NCBI RefSeq assembly: GCF_902381825.1
Contig: NZ_LR698973.1
Location: forward strand, 3,309,739-3,373,738
DNA from: Pseudocoprococcus catus
GTDB taxonomy: Bacteria > Bacillota > Clostridia > Lachnospirales > Lachnospiraceae
Direction: 5' to 3'
DNA: 64,000 bases
In this document: piece after piece, positions 27,708 to 36,794 of the stretch
Position numbering within the stretch: position 1 is the first letter of the stretch
How the letters are laid out: every line of letters begins with the position of its first letter
The notes under the pieces: generated by a model
Databases searched by the model: none
Seen by the model: only the letters and a program-made list of their open reading frames with translations
What the model was told of the DNA's origin: nothing
Translations under genes and position numbers: made by a program

Positions 27708-28406
27708 GTGAATATTGAGAAAATAAATAACAGTCAGTGGGATATGAATTATGCGAGTGTATTATTTGTTATTCAGTGGATAAATAGTACAGGACATTTG
27801 GATATTGTTGATATGGGGTGGTCGAAAAATCTGATATTACGTCGTTTGACTGCTGTGATAAAAACGCAGTTTATAAGCCCGACAAATCAAATATATGAAA
27901 AATATCTTGTAAAAAATACAACGGTAAAAGAAAGAAAAAGATATGTTGAGAAGCTGAACGGAAGATGGTATTCAATAACAGCACCTTTTAATGGATATAT
28001 TAAGGGAAAAGGTGAAATTGATGAAGGATTTAAGCTGATTTGGAGACAATTTCTGCAGGAAGAGAAGAAAAAACTTGAAATATCGGATGTCAGACGACAA
28101 AGCAGAGTATCCAGGGCGTTTGATGAGATAGGAGAGATACTTGCAGCAATGACAGAAAATTGTAAAGGCCAGGAGAAGGACAGTCAAAATAGCTGTGATG
28201 AGTTTGTAGAAAGGATACGTGCATTCAGTGCAGGAAAATCAGAAGAAGCGTTTGTGGACAGACTGATTTCTTTTTACTGTTATGAAATAGAGAAAGCCTA
28301 TGCAAACCGAGATATGGCATTACTGGAAGAACTGACTATGGACTGGTGTCCGAATGGGCTGATGCATGATTATGTGTGGCAAAAAATAAAAGTAGCGGGT
28401 CAGTAA
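27708..28406 (+). CDS. Hypothetical protein
   Basis: A 232-residue soluble, charged and mostly helical protein that I do not recognise. It starts at GTG 27708 with GAGG nine bases upstream, 16 bases after the YczE-like gene, so the two form an operon. Residues about 115-160 look like a coiled segment. Codon use is more AT-rich than in flanking genes, hinting at a different origin. The name of any family would be guesswork. Confidence 0.7.
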   Translation: MNIEKINNSQWDMNYASVLFVIQWINSTGHLDIVDMGWSKNLILRRLTAVIKTQFISPTNQIYEKYLVKNTTVKERKRYVEKLNGRWYSITAPFNGYIKGKGEIDEGFKLIWRQFLQEEKKKLEISDVRRQSRVSRAFDEIGEILAAMTENCKGQEKDSQNSCDEFVERIRAFSAGKSEEAFVDRLISFYCYEIEKAYANRDMALLEELTMDWCPNGLMHDYVWQKIKVAGQ

Positions 28407-28418
28407 TTTTGGCAGTAA

Positions 28419-28472
28419 AATAACCTCAAAATCCAAACTCAGTTTTTGAGTAGGATGGATTTTGAGGTTATT
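28419..28472. terminator. Inverted repeat between convergent genes
   Basis: AATAACCTCAAAATCC pairs with GGATTTTGAGGTTATT, with an inner ACTCA/TGAGT helix. The T-run is better on the minus strand, but the stem can serve both the hypothetical gene and the solute-binding lipoprotein. Confidence 0.75.
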
Positions 28473-28514
28473 GCTGTTTAAAAGAGATATTTATCTCGGA
28501 GATTTAGTGTTATT

Positions 28515-29516
28515 TCATTCTTGAACAGCTTTTTCGGCAAATTCTGTTGTAATAAGAGTGCCATAATCCACCCGCTCAGTCAGTTCTCCGGCCTGGTCAA
28601 GGATATTCTGCAGCAAGTTGAAAGCTTCCTCTGTGAAAATACAGTCTTCCTTCCATGTATCCTGTGCAGCGTAACGGTCGATAATGGCGATGAGTTTATC
28701 GGTATCAGTCTCTTCAAATTGCGGCTGGATGACATCAGCAATTTCAGCAGGTGTGTGGCTGTCTACGTAATCCAGGCCTTTTTGGATGGCATTGGTAAAT
28801 GCCTGAATGATATCCGGATGCGCCTGAATATAGCTATCAAGGGCCGAGAAACAGGTATATGGGACATAGCCGGAGTCTTCACCGAGAGATGCAATAACAT
28901 GCCCGTTGCCGTTCATTTCCAGAGAGGTAGCAAATGGTTCAAATTCTACGGTATAGTCGGCGGTGCCGCTGGCAAAAGCTTCGGCCGTCAGTCCGAAATC
29001 CACATTCTGGATGATGGTCAGGTCAGTTTTCGGGTCAATGTTGTTGAGGGTTAAAACATACTCGAAAATCATTTCAGGCATGCCGCCTTCGCGACCGCCC
29101 AGAACGGTTTTGCCTTTCAAATCCTGCCATGTGAAATCCGGTTCTTTCTCTCTTGCAACAAGGAAGTTGCCGGCGCGCTGGGTCAGCTGGGCAAAATTGA
29201 CAGCATAGTTCTGTGCCCCTTGGTTGTAGACATAGACAGTGGCTTCGGGCCCCATAAAGCCTATATCTGCGTCGCCGGATATGAGAGATGTCATTACATT
29301 ATCTGCACCGGAACCGTTCACCAGAGTAATATCCAGACCTTCATCGGCAAAGTAGCCATTTTCGATAGCCACATACATGGGAGCATAGAAGATGGAATGG
29401 GCAACTTCGCTGAGGGTGACCGGTGTCAGGCCGGAACTTTTTTGGGAGCAGCCGGTAAAGATCATGGTAAGACAGCCAAGCAGTGCAGCCGCTGAGAAAA
29501 ACTTTTTTAAATGCAT
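28515..29516 (-). CDS. NMT1/SsuA-like ABC solute-binding lipoprotein
   Basis: Extracytoplasmic solute-binding lipoprotein of 333 residues. The lipobox IFTGC places the modified Cys at 23. The mature part has the NMT1/THI5/TauA-like fold signature: FYAPMYVAIENGYFADEGLDITLV and GDADIGFMGPEATV. Ligands in this class include thiamine precursors, sulfonates and nitrate; the one here is unknown. The start is ATG at 29516, with a GGAGGA upstream, 12 codons inside the open frame. No permease or ATPase gene is adjacent. Confidence 0.88.
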   Translation of the reverse strand: MHLKKFFSAAALLGCLTMIFTGCSQKSSGLTPVTLSEVAHSIFYAPMYVAIENGYFADEGLDITLVNGSGADNVMTSLISGDADIGFMGPEATVYVYNQGAQNYAVNFAQLTQRAGNFLVAREKEPDFTWQDLKGKTVLGGREGGMPEMIFEYVLTLNNIDPKTDLTIIQNVDFGLTAEAFASGTADYTVEFEPFATSLEMNGNGHVIASLGEDSGYVPYTCFSALDSYIQAHPDIIQAFTNAIQKGLDYVDSHTPAEIADVIQPQFEETDTDKLIAIIDRYAAQDTWKEDCIFTEEAFNLLQNILDQAGELTERVDYGTLITTEFAEKAVQE

Positions 29517-29683
29517 ACGGAAAAATCCTCCGGGGAATTCTACTTTTATCATATGTTTCCGGGGATGAAAAGTGAAAGCTGAAAATTTATAAAAGTTTTA
29601 CTTGTGAAAAGACGATTGGTAGTGTACTCTTAAAAGAAGACATCATGTCGAATAAAAAACGGATAAACGGAGGATTTTTAATC

Positions 29684-30127
29684 ATGGAAAATACAATGAC
29701 AGGACGTAATGTCGGTAAGACATGCCGCACCCATTACAGAGGTACTTTTAACGACGGCACACAGTTTGATTCATCCTATGACCGCGGTGAGCCGCTGGAA
29801 TTCGTCTGCGGCGCAGGACAGATGATCAAAGGCTTTGATGCAGCCGTGGCTGATATGGAAGTCGGTGAGATCAAAGAAATTCATCTGATGCCGGAAGAGG
29901 CTTATGGCATGCCGGATCCGAATGCAATTATTGAAGTCGAGATCGCACAGCTTCCGGGATCTGAGGAACTGACAGTGGGTCAGCAGGTTTACCTGACCAA
30001 TCAGTACGGTCAGCCTTTCCTTGTAAAGGTAACTGGCAAGGACGAGAAGATGATTACTTTTGATGCTAATCATGAGATGGCAGGCAAAGAACTGAATTTC
30101 AAAATCGAACTTGTAGAAGTGAAATAA
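29684..30127 (+). CDS. FKBP-type peptidyl-prolyl isomerase (SlyD-like)
   Basis: A 147-residue FKBP with SlyD architecture: FKBP core (THYRGTFNDGTQFDSSYDRGEPLEFVCGAGQMIKGFDAAVADMEVGE in overview, about 12-60), an insert-in-flap-like domain (about 75-125), then the closing strand. It should catalyse cis-trans proline isomerisation and chaperone folding in the cytoplasm. It lacks the His-rich metal tail. CGGAGGA (29668-29674) is nine bases before ATG 29684; the frame is open for 13 more codons. Confidence 0.92.
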   Translation: MENTMTGRNVGKTCRTHYRGTFNDGTQFDSSYDRGEPLEFVCGAGQMIKGFDAAVADMEVGEIKEIHLMPEEAYGMPDPNAIIEVEIAQLPGSEELTVGQQVYLTNQYGQPFLVKVTGKDEKMITFDANHEMAGKELNFKIELVEVK

Positions 30128-30176
30128 GAAAGTTAAATAGAATACAGGTTTGATCTGTATAAGATACGAATGTGAA

Positions 30177-30214
30177 AAAGTGCCCTGAAGGTAGATTCAG
30201 GACACTTTTTTTTC
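30177..30214 (+). terminator. Terminator of the FKBP gene
   Basis: AAAGTG-CCTGAA and TTCAGG-CACTTT form a stem with one C/A mismatch, followed by a run of T residues. Confidence 0.85.
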
Positions 30215-30275
30215 ATAGGTAATATTGCCTATGAGATATAAAGGATAGATAAAAAATGAAAAGAAGTGGGCTTAT

Positions 30276-30971
30276 TTAAAGTGTCATCGGTTCCATATGT
30301 TCTGTCTGTTCTTCTTTGATGAACATCATAAGAAATCCGATCAGAAGAAGCATACAGGAAATCCATATGGTTTGCATGCCGAAAATTGTAATGCCGTAAC
30401 CGCCGATACCTGCACCGATGGCAAAGAGTAAAATGATTCCCCAGTAGCACAGGGATTTGCGCAAAGTGTTTTTATCACGGGTACGGATAAAAGCACATAA
30501 GGCATCTGTGCCGCTTCGGATGTTGCCGATGCACATAGTACTGGCAAAGGCGTATCCGTTGACTTTACGAAAACTCTGAACCTGCATGGCACATGAGAAT
30601 GAAACCATGGCATTGGCCAGCAGATTCAGTCGTGTCGGCAGAAATCCAACAACCAGCAAAAGAAGAATCTCAAGTACGAGAACCAGTTGGCGCCAATGGA
30701 TATGTTGGATACGCTGAAATTTGACGTGGATACATTCAGCGATGGCGATGCCCAGGGCAAAAAACAAAAGAGGCACAAGGTAATGGATCGCCCGGACAAA
30801 GTCTTTCTCGATAATGCTTTGGCTCAGCAGGACAATATTGCCTGTCTGGGCATTGGCAAAGACTTTTCCGCGAAAAATATAAGTATAAGCGTCCTGTAAT
30901 CCTCCTGACACTGACAAAAAGGCAGCAGTCAGGAAAGATTCGGACATTTGTTTGTGGTGCTTGAAACTCAT
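30276..30971 (-). CDS. DUF1275 (YoaK-like) membrane protein
   Basis: A 231-residue polytopic membrane protein with about six helices. The N-terminal SVSGGLQDAYTYIFRGKVFANAQTGNIV is the DUF1275 hallmark, as is AMQVQSFRKVNGYAFASTMCIGNIRSG. No function is established. It ends near the FKBP terminator (convergent) and lies 51 bases downstream of the ThrE-like gene on the same strand, so they may be co-transcribed. Confidence 0.88.
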   Translation of the reverse strand: MSFKHHKQMSESFLTAAFLSVSGGLQDAYTYIFRGKVFANAQTGNIVLLSQSIIEKDFVRAIHYLVPLLFFALGIAIAECIHVKFQRIQHIHWRQLVLVLEILLLLVVGFLPTRLNLLANAMVSFSCAMQVQSFRKVNGYAFASTMCIGNIRSGTDALCAFIRTRDKNTLRKSLCYWGIILLFAIGAGIGGYGITIFGMQTIWISCMLLLIGFLMMFIKEEQTEHMEPMTL

Positions 30972-31022
30972 TGATGATTCCTCCAGTAAAAATTATCAGT
31001 TATTGTCTTAGTACTTGCCGGG

Positions 31023-32387
31023 TTAAGTACAATAACGGAATGTGCGGTCAGTCAGGATTCTTGCGAAGATCAGGCCAAGGGGGAGAGCGGCTATGATCAT
31101 AATCGCTGCTGCAAACCACGAAACGGATTCGTTCAGGGACATAATGCCAAGATTATAGATGGCACGATAAAGGTAAAGCCCCGGAACCATGATCACAATG
31201 GAAGGAACAGTGATAGATATTCTTGGATAACCATGATTTCGTTTAATAATGGATGCAAGTAAACCTGCTGTCAGTGCACCGATGAAAGCGGCCTCCGCAG
31301 ATGGCATCTGGGTGAAATCAATGAGTTCAAGTCGTAATGTGTTGGCAGCAGCGCCAATCAGCGCAGCGGTGGCTGCGATAGGAATGGCACTGTTGAACAT
31401 GATCGAGAAACCGAAAACGCCGCAGAAGCTGGTAATGATCCGAAGAAACATATGTAAGATGGGATCAATGTTCATGGCAGCAAAATCAACGGGTTTCAAT
31501 TTTAGTAGTAAAGCCATGATCCATGCAAACATTGTGGCAACAAGCACAATAATGATCGCGTAGGTCAGACGTTCCAGACCGGAACGAAGATCCAGTTTGG
31601 CAAGGTCAATGCCGCTTGTAATAAAGGGAAAGCCCGGAATGATAAATAACATGGAACAGATATAGCCTGCTTCATGGAATGAGGAGATGCCGAAGCAGAC
31701 CTCAGACAACTTCAAAAGCAGTGCATAAACCAGGCAGGCAGCCGATATGGAGGCTGCAATATTTAAAAACAATGTATAGTGGTGTTTAATCAGCTTTGTA
31801 CGGATAAAATTACCGATACCGGCTGCAATAAAGGCCAGTATCATTTCCACAGGGCCGCCGCCAAGTAAAAATGTAAAGGCGCTGCAGGCCAGTGCTGCTG
31901 CAAAACCAAGTTTTACAGGTGAATACAGACCGTGGATTTCTTCAATTTCATCCAGTCTTTTATGGATTTCTTCACCGGTAAGTTTGGCTTCCATTGTCGG
32001 AAAAGAATCTACGAATTGTTCCATTCGATACAGCTTAGATGTATTGACACCGGTATTGGCGATGCTGAGAGACTGTGAAACGCAGTCTTTGCCGTCAAAG
32101 CAGTTGAATGAAATGGACATTAATCCAACATCAACAGTACAGGTCACACCAAGTTCTCTGGACAAACGGTTCATGGAAGTACGGACGCGCCATGCACCGG
32201 TGCCGCAGGAAAGCATGATCAGACCTACACGGCCGATGACAGAGGATTTCTCAATCAATCCAGTCTGACTGATGATAACATGGCTGTCAGCATCCGCATA
32301 ATCATGCCATGGAATTTCCATATGGTTTTTTTCCATGATATCAACATAAGAAGCGGCAGATGCTGATGCAGTATTATTTTTGCGCAT
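31023..32387 (-). CDS. ThrE-like threonine/serine exporter family protein
   Basis: A 454-residue membrane protein with a soluble N-terminal part (about 1-160) and about ten helices. Both halves that are separate proteins in YjjP/YjjB pairs appear here in one chain, as in ThrE. GLYSPVKLGFAAALACSAFTFLLGG and FIPGFPFITSGIDL are typical. It could export amino acids or small acids. ATG at 32387 has GAGG nine bases upstream, eight codons inside the longest frame, giving a 14-base overlap with the upstream gene. Confidence 0.85.
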   Translation of the reverse strand: MRKNNTASASAASYVDIMEKNHMEIPWHDYADADSHVIISQTGLIEKSSVIGRVGLIMLSCGTGAWRVRTSMNRLSRELGVTCTVDVGLMSISFNCFDGKDCVSQSLSIANTGVNTSKLYRMEQFVDSFPTMEAKLTGEEIHKRLDEIEEIHGLYSPVKLGFAAALACSAFTFLLGGGPVEMILAFIAAGIGNFIRTKLIKHHYTLFLNIAASISAACLVYALLLKLSEVCFGISSFHEAGYICSMLFIIPGFPFITSGIDLAKLDLRSGLERLTYAIIIVLVATMFAWIMALLLKLKPVDFAAMNIDPILHMFLRIITSFCGVFGFSIMFNSAIPIAATAALIGAAANTLRLELIDFTQMPSAEAAFIGALTAGLLASIIKRNHGYPRISITVPSIVIMVPGLYLYRAIYNLGIMSLNESVSWFAAAIMIIAALPLGLIFARILTDRTFRYCT

Positions 32388-33135
32388 AGATAATCGCCTC
32401 GGCTTTTTCAATATGTTTCTCCAGATGTTTCAGAAAATGAGAGTTCGGTAAAAATATGCCGATTTCGTCATATCGTTTATTATGTTCTACCAGTGTGTCC
32501 TGTCCATAAAAGACATAGGCCATCGGCAGCTCTTTTTCCAGTGCGATCATGATATCCCAGACAGCAGCATAGGCCTCTGCCTCGGTTTCTTTGAGTTTTA
32601 CTGTGTCCGGAAGTTCACGGATCAGAAGAATGCCTGTTGTGATCTCAAGAATCTTCTGCTCGATATTCATATGGTTTGGACCGTAATCATGGCTGTAGCG
32701 ATAGGCTTGAGCCAGAAAAATGTTTCTATCTGATTCAAGATCATGATAAATTTTTCGAAAAGTACTGTATTCTTTCTTATAAAAAGGATTATCATACTCC
32801 GGAAGTAAGAGACCTTTTTCATCGGTCATGATAATCGGATTCTGTTTGCCGTCTGCATTGAAACGGTAAGGAATCAGAAAAGAATTCCGAAGAAGGTCAA
32901 AAATAGTATTCTGGCAAATGCCTATCAAAAATGCGGACAAATCTCTATTCTTATAGGATTCAAATAAAGCTTTGGAAAATTCTTCAGGTGAAAGGGGATG
33001 ATCAAATTCATCATTACAAAATAGAAAATCGCAGAATGTTGCCTGAAGTTTTTCACAAGCCCATGGATCATTTAAAATTTTTTGAAATAATATATCTGAA
33101 TGCTCTTCCCGAGGAAAAATCGTTTTTTCTTCCAT
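32374..33135 (-). CDS. Hypothetical protein coupled to ThrE-like gene
   Basis: A 253-residue soluble protein I do not recognise. It is rich in aromatic and acidic residues, has no membrane segment, and contains no motif I can name. Its stop overlaps the start of the ThrE-like transporter by 14 bases, which suggests translational coupling and a shared role. A LysR regulator is divergent from it, with a palindrome in the shared intergenic DNA. Confidence 0.75.
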   Translation of the reverse strand: MEEKTIFPREEHSDILFQKILNDPWACEKLQATFCDFLFCNDEFDHPLSPEEFSKALFESYKNRDLSAFLIGICQNTIFDLLRNSFLIPYRFNADGKQNPIIMTDEKGLLLPEYDNPFYKKEYSTFRKIYHDLESDRNIFLAQAYRYSHDYGPNHMNIEQKILEITTGILLIRELPDTVKLKETEAEAYAAVWDIMIALEKELPMAYVFYGQDTLVEHNKRYDEIGIFLPNSHFLKHLEKHIEKAEAIIYAQK

Positions 33136-33209
33136 TATTTATTACACGTCCTTCCTTGATTTTCATATTCTGTTCGATTATACTATGAATGTAGAAATAA
33201 GTAAAAACT

Positions 33210-33232
33210 ATAATTGATATGATATCGATTAT
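33210..33232. promoter_or_regulatory. Palindromic operator in LysR divergent region
   Basis: ATAATTGATAT and ATATCGATTAT around a central G form a near-perfect inverted repeat, 25 bases before the LysR start codon and 75 bases before the divergent gene. Position and symmetry suit an autoregulatory LysR site. Confidence 0.6.
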
Positions 33233-33257
33233 GTTTTGATATGTCTGGAGTAAAAGT

Positions 33258-34145
33258 ATGAATGTCAATTTTGAGTATTATCGGATTTTTTATTATGTGG
33301 CCAAGTACCGCAATTTTACAAAGGCGGCCAGAGTCCTGGGAAATAGTCAGCCGAATATTACGAGAGCGATGAACTGTCTGGAGCAGCAGGTACATGCGAC
33401 GTTGTTTATTCGGACAAACAGAGGTGTTCAGCTGACATCGGAGGGAGAGGAACTTTATAATTATGTATCTGCTGCGATGGCTCAGATTTTTGCAGCGGAA
33501 GAGGCTCTTTCGGAAAATGATGGCCTGCTGCACGGTAATATTGTGATCGGCACAAGTGAGACGGCGCTGAATATTTTTTTGGTGGATCAATTAAAAAGTT
33601 TCCATCAGAGTTACCCGGGAATCCGTTTAAAAATCTATAATTATTCGACACCGCAGGCTCTTGAGGCGGTCAGAAGCGGTAAAGTTGATTTTGCTGTGGT
33701 ATCGACACCCGTGGAAACAGCGGGACCGCTGAAGGTGACTTCACTGGCCTCTTTTCAGGACATACTTGTGGGCGGCAGAACCTTTGAACATCTGACCAGT
33801 CGTGCAGTCAGTTTGTCTGAATTGAAGGAATATTCACTGATGGGACTTGGTCAGGAAACGATGACTTATAAGTTTTACAACCGTTTTTTTATGACACATG
33901 GACAGGAATTTGCGCCGGATATCGAAGTAGCCACAACAGATCAGATTCTACTGATGGTTAAGTCTGATCTGGGGCTGGCTTTTGTACCGGAGCCAATGAC
34001 AAGAGAATCGTTGAAGAAAGAGGAGATTGTGACGATTCAATTGCAGGAAGAAATACCGATAAGAGAAATCTGCCTGGTGTATGATTATCAGCATCCGCTG
34101 AATTCGGCGGCCAGACAGTTTGTAACAATGTGTAAGAATTGTTAA
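33258..34145 (+). CDS. LysR family transcriptional regulator
   Basis: A 295-residue LysR regulator. The winged helix-turn-helix (about 1-65: YYVAKYRNFTKAARVLGNSQPNITRAMNCLEQQ in part) is followed by a linker helix and a periplasmic-binding-like effector domain (about 90-295; GNIVIGTSETALNIFLVDQLKSF). It is divergent from the hypothetical/ThrE-like/DUF1275 genes, which are therefore its likely targets. The inducer is unknown. Confidence 0.9.
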   Translation: MNVNFEYYRIFYYVAKYRNFTKAARVLGNSQPNITRAMNCLEQQVHATLFIRTNRGVQLTSEGEELYNYVSAAMAQIFAAEEALSENDGLLHGNIVIGTSETALNIFLVDQLKSFHQSYPGIRLKIYNYSTPQALEAVRSGKVDFAVVSTPVETAGPLKVTSLASFQDILVGGRTFEHLTSRAVSLSELKEYSLMGLGQETMTYKFYNRFFMTHGQEFAPDIEVATTDQILLMVKSDLGLAFVPEPMTRESLKKEEIVTIQLQEEIPIREICLVYDYQHPLNSAARQFVTMCKNC

Positions 34146-34291
34146 TATTTTCTATGAAGATTTGGATGGTAATGCGGAAATATCAGACATTGCAGAATTT
34201 TAATTTTTATACGGTCTTTGCGGCTCTGAACAGTTACGATTATTTTATTAAATGCTTTACATCACGGTAAGACAATGCACAAGAATATCCC

Positions 34292-34320
34292 TTGTTGGAA
34301 ATAGTGTAAACTGGTATACT
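34292..34320 (+). promoter_or_regulatory. Promoter for the Uma2 gene
   Basis: TTGTTG (34292-34297), a 17-base spacer and TATACT (34315-34320), followed by AAAGGAG just upstream of ATG 34365. Confidence 0.65.
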
Positions 34321-34364
34321 AGAGATAGTTTATAAGCGAATAGAATAGTTAAAGGAGTGATTGG

Positions 34365-34925
34365 ATGCCGTTAATAAAAGAAAAAACATATACAGTAGAT
34401 GATATTTATGCTTTGCCGGAGGATGAAAGGGCAGAATTAATTGATGGTCAGATTTATTATATGGCACCACCCACGAGAAAGCAGCAGGATGTTTCGATGG
34501 AGCTTTCGAGTCAGATAAAGGCCTATGTTCGTTCGAAAGGTGGGCAGTGTAAGGTGTATGCAGCTCCTTTTGCAGTGTATCTGGATGAATCCGCAAATAC
34601 CTATGTTGAGCCGGATATATCGGTTATCTGTGATAGAAATAAACTGACAGACAAGGGCTGTAAAGGTGCGCCGGACTGGATTATAGAGATTGTTTCACCG
34701 GCCAGCAGACGAATGGATTATTATACGAAACTGTTTAAATACAGAACGGCAGGCGCCAGAGAATATTGGATTGTAGATCCGGATAAGGATAGAATATTTG
34801 TGTACCATTTTGTGGCAGAGTCTGCGGAGGAAGAGAGCATGGAAGAATATACGTTGAAGGATTCTGTGAAGGCCGGTATTTATGATGAATTAGTCATTGA
34901 TTTTGGTGATATGGATGTAGAGTAA
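34365..34925 (+). CDS. Uma2 family (DUF820) nuclease-fold protein
   Basis: A 186-residue protein with the Uma2/DUF820 version of the PD-(D/E)XK nuclease fold. Likely metal residues are Asp84 in EPDIS and Glu108 in IIEIVSPAS, followed by KLFKYRTAGAREYWIVDPD, all family signatures. Role unknown: family members are often numerous and not proven nucleases. The AAA/PD-(D/E)XK gene starts 38 bases downstream on the same strand. Confidence 0.88.
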   Translation: MPLIKEKTYTVDDIYALPEDERAELIDGQIYYMAPPTRKQQDVSMELSSQIKAYVRSKGGQCKVYAAPFAVYLDESANTYVEPDISVICDRNKLTDKGCKGAPDWIIEIVSPASRRMDYYTKLFKYRTAGAREYWIVDPDKDRIFVYHFVAESAEEESMEEYTLKDSVKAGIYDELVIDFGDMDVE

Positions 34926-34963
34926 CAGGCAGAGTGCATTGAATAACAGATAATGGAGTATAT

Positions 34964-36673
34964 ATGAATCAGGTTATCAGTATCGGTAAGCAGGATTTTG
35001 CTTCCCTTAGAGAGGGCAATTATTTTTTTGTAGATAAGACGCATTTCATTAGTGAATGGTGGGAATCAGGTGATGACATTACGCTGATTGCCAGACCGCG
35101 CCGTTTTGGCAAGACGCTGAATATGAGTATGCTCAACTGTTTCTTTTCTCATCAGTACGCAGAAAGAGCGGACTTGTTTGAAGGGTTATCTGTCTGGGAG
35201 AAAGAAGATTATAGAGCTATTCAAGGCAAATATCCGGTGATTTTTCTGAGTTTTGCGGATGTCAAGCAGGACAATTACAGAGATGCCATTTATAAGATTA
35301 AGAAAATTATTGCAAATGTATATCAGCAGTTTCATGAGATTGGACGGTCAGAAGCGCTGACGGAAGTTCAGAGGAGACAATTTATGAATGTGACAGCTGA
35401 TATGGACGATGTGATCGCACAGAGTGCACTGCAGGATTTGTCATATTATTGCTATTTATATTATGGCAGGAAGGCGATTATCCTGCTGGATGAATATGAT
35501 ACACCGATGCAGGAAGCCTATATCCATGATTATTGGGATAAATTTACATCGTTTGTAAGAGGATTGTTTAATTCTACATTTAAAACCAATCCTTATCTTG
35601 AAAGAGCTTTGATGACGGGAATTACAAGAATATCCAAGGCTTCGATTTTTTCGGATTTGAATAATCTGGTGGTTATCACGGCAACGTCTGAAAGGTATGC
35701 AGAATGTTTTGGATTTACCGAAAAAGAAGTATTTCAGGCACTGGAACTTTTTGATCTTGGAGAACAGAAAAGTTCTGTCAAAGCGTGGTATGACGGCTTT
35801 ATCTTTGGTTCAAAAAAGGATATTTATAATCCCTGGTCAATCACTAATTTTTTAAAAGAAGGACAGATTAGATCTTATTGGGCGGCAACCAGTTCCAACG
35901 GCCTTATTAATCGGATGATTCAAACAGCGTCTTCTGAGATAAAAACCGGAATGGAGACATTATTAAACGGCGGGCAGATTGAGGCATGTTTTGATGAGCA
36001 GATTGTATTTGAACAGTTGGATCGGGATGAGAATGCTATCTGGAGTCTGCTTTTAGCCAGTGGCTATCTGAAAGCAGATCGTGTGGAATATCGAGGCATG
36101 ACGATGGAACCATGGTATTATTTAAGTATTACAAATCTCGAAACGGCAAGCATGTTTTCAAGCATGTTCAAGAGTTGGTTTGGCATTACCCAGTCTAGCT
36201 ACAATGGTTTTATGAAAGCTTTATTGTCGGATGATATCGAGGCGATGAATCATTATCTGAATGAAGTTATCATGGCAACTTTTAGTTTTTTTGATACAGG
36301 GAGTGACTGTTCTGAGACAGATGAGCCGGAACGTTTTTATCATGGGTTTATACTGGGACTTATTGTAGAACAGTGGGAGAACTACAGGATACGTTCAAAT
36401 CGGGAAAGTGGATTTGGCCGTTATGATGTGATGATGATTCCAAGAGAACGTTCAGGAAAACATTTGCCTGCAATTGTGATGGAATTCAAGGTTCATAACA
36501 GTCGGAAAGAGCAGACACTTGAGGAAACTGTGCAAGCTGCATTGCAGCAGATTGAGGATAAACATTATGACGCTGAACTTTTGGCGCAGGGCTTTAAAAA
36601 GGCGCAGATTCATCATTACGGCTTTGCTTTTCAGGGGAAAAAAGTCCTGATCGCCGGTGAATCAGGACTTTAG
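34964..36673 (+). CDS. AAA-ATPase-like / PD-(D/E)XK protein
   Basis: A 569-residue protein of the AAA-ATPase-like (PF09820) plus DUF1703 architecture. A modified Walker A is ARPRRFGKT (about 43-51), and a Walker B is KAIILLDEYDTP (about 170-181). The C-terminal nuclease-like core has Asp488 (RYDVMM) and EFK at 507-509. Function is unknown; the family is often present in several copies and has been speculated to be mobile or defence-related. It follows the Uma2 gene, a second PD-(D/E)XK protein, in what looks like a two-gene unit. Confidence 0.85.
   Translation: MNQVISIGKQDFASLREGNYFFVDKTHFISEWWESGDDITLIARPRRFGKTLNMSMLNCFFSHQYAERADLFEGLSVWEKEDYRAIQGKYPVIFLSFADVKQDNYRDAIYKIKKIIANVYQQFHEIGRSEALTEVQRRQFMNVTADMDDVIAQSALQDLSYYCYLYYGRKAIILLDEYDTPMQEAYIHDYWDKFTSFVRGLFNSTFKTNPYLERALMTGITRISKASIFSDLNNLVVITATSERYAECFGFTEKEVFQALELFDLGEQKSSVKAWYDGFIFGSKKDIYNPWSITNFLKEGQIRSYWAATSSNGLINRMIQTASSEIKTGMETLLNGGQIEACFDEQIVFEQLDRDENAIWSLLLASGYLKADRVEYRGMTMEPWYYLSITNLETASMFSSMFKSWFGITQSSYNGFMKALLSDDIEAMNHYLNEVIMATFSFFDTGSDCSETDEPERFYHGFILGLIVEQWENYRIRSNRESGFGRYDVMMIPRERSGKHLPAIVMEFKVHNSRKEQTLEETVQAALQQIEDKHYDAELLAQGFKKAQIHHYGFAFQGKKVLIAGESGL
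36641..36671 (+). terminator. Hairpin at the 3' end of the AAA gene
   Basis: AAAGTCCTGAT and ATCAGGACTTT form an 11-bp stem that lies inside the last codons and touches the stop. A second stem, GCGGA/TCCGC (36692-36706), followed by TCTTTTTC, comes right after and may be the true terminator. Confidence 0.65.
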
Positions 36674-36786
36674 AATAGCATTTTTTCAAGGGCGGACAGA
36701 ATCCGCTCTTTTTCTGTATCATCGACAGCATGGGCCAGGGTTTCGCAGCGGTCGGTGCTGTTGATTTTCAGTGTGTTCTTTATCTA
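36670..36786 (-). pseudogene. Possible truncated CDS remnant
   Basis: Read on the minus strand, 36786 down to 36670 is an open frame of about 37 codons ending in TAA with protein-like composition (DRCETLAHAVDDTEKERILS within it), but an in-frame stop lies directly upstream and no start codon is present. It may be the 3' end of a lost gene, or chance. I cannot name a parent protein. Confidence 0.25.
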
Positions 36787-36794
36787 ATAAATGT

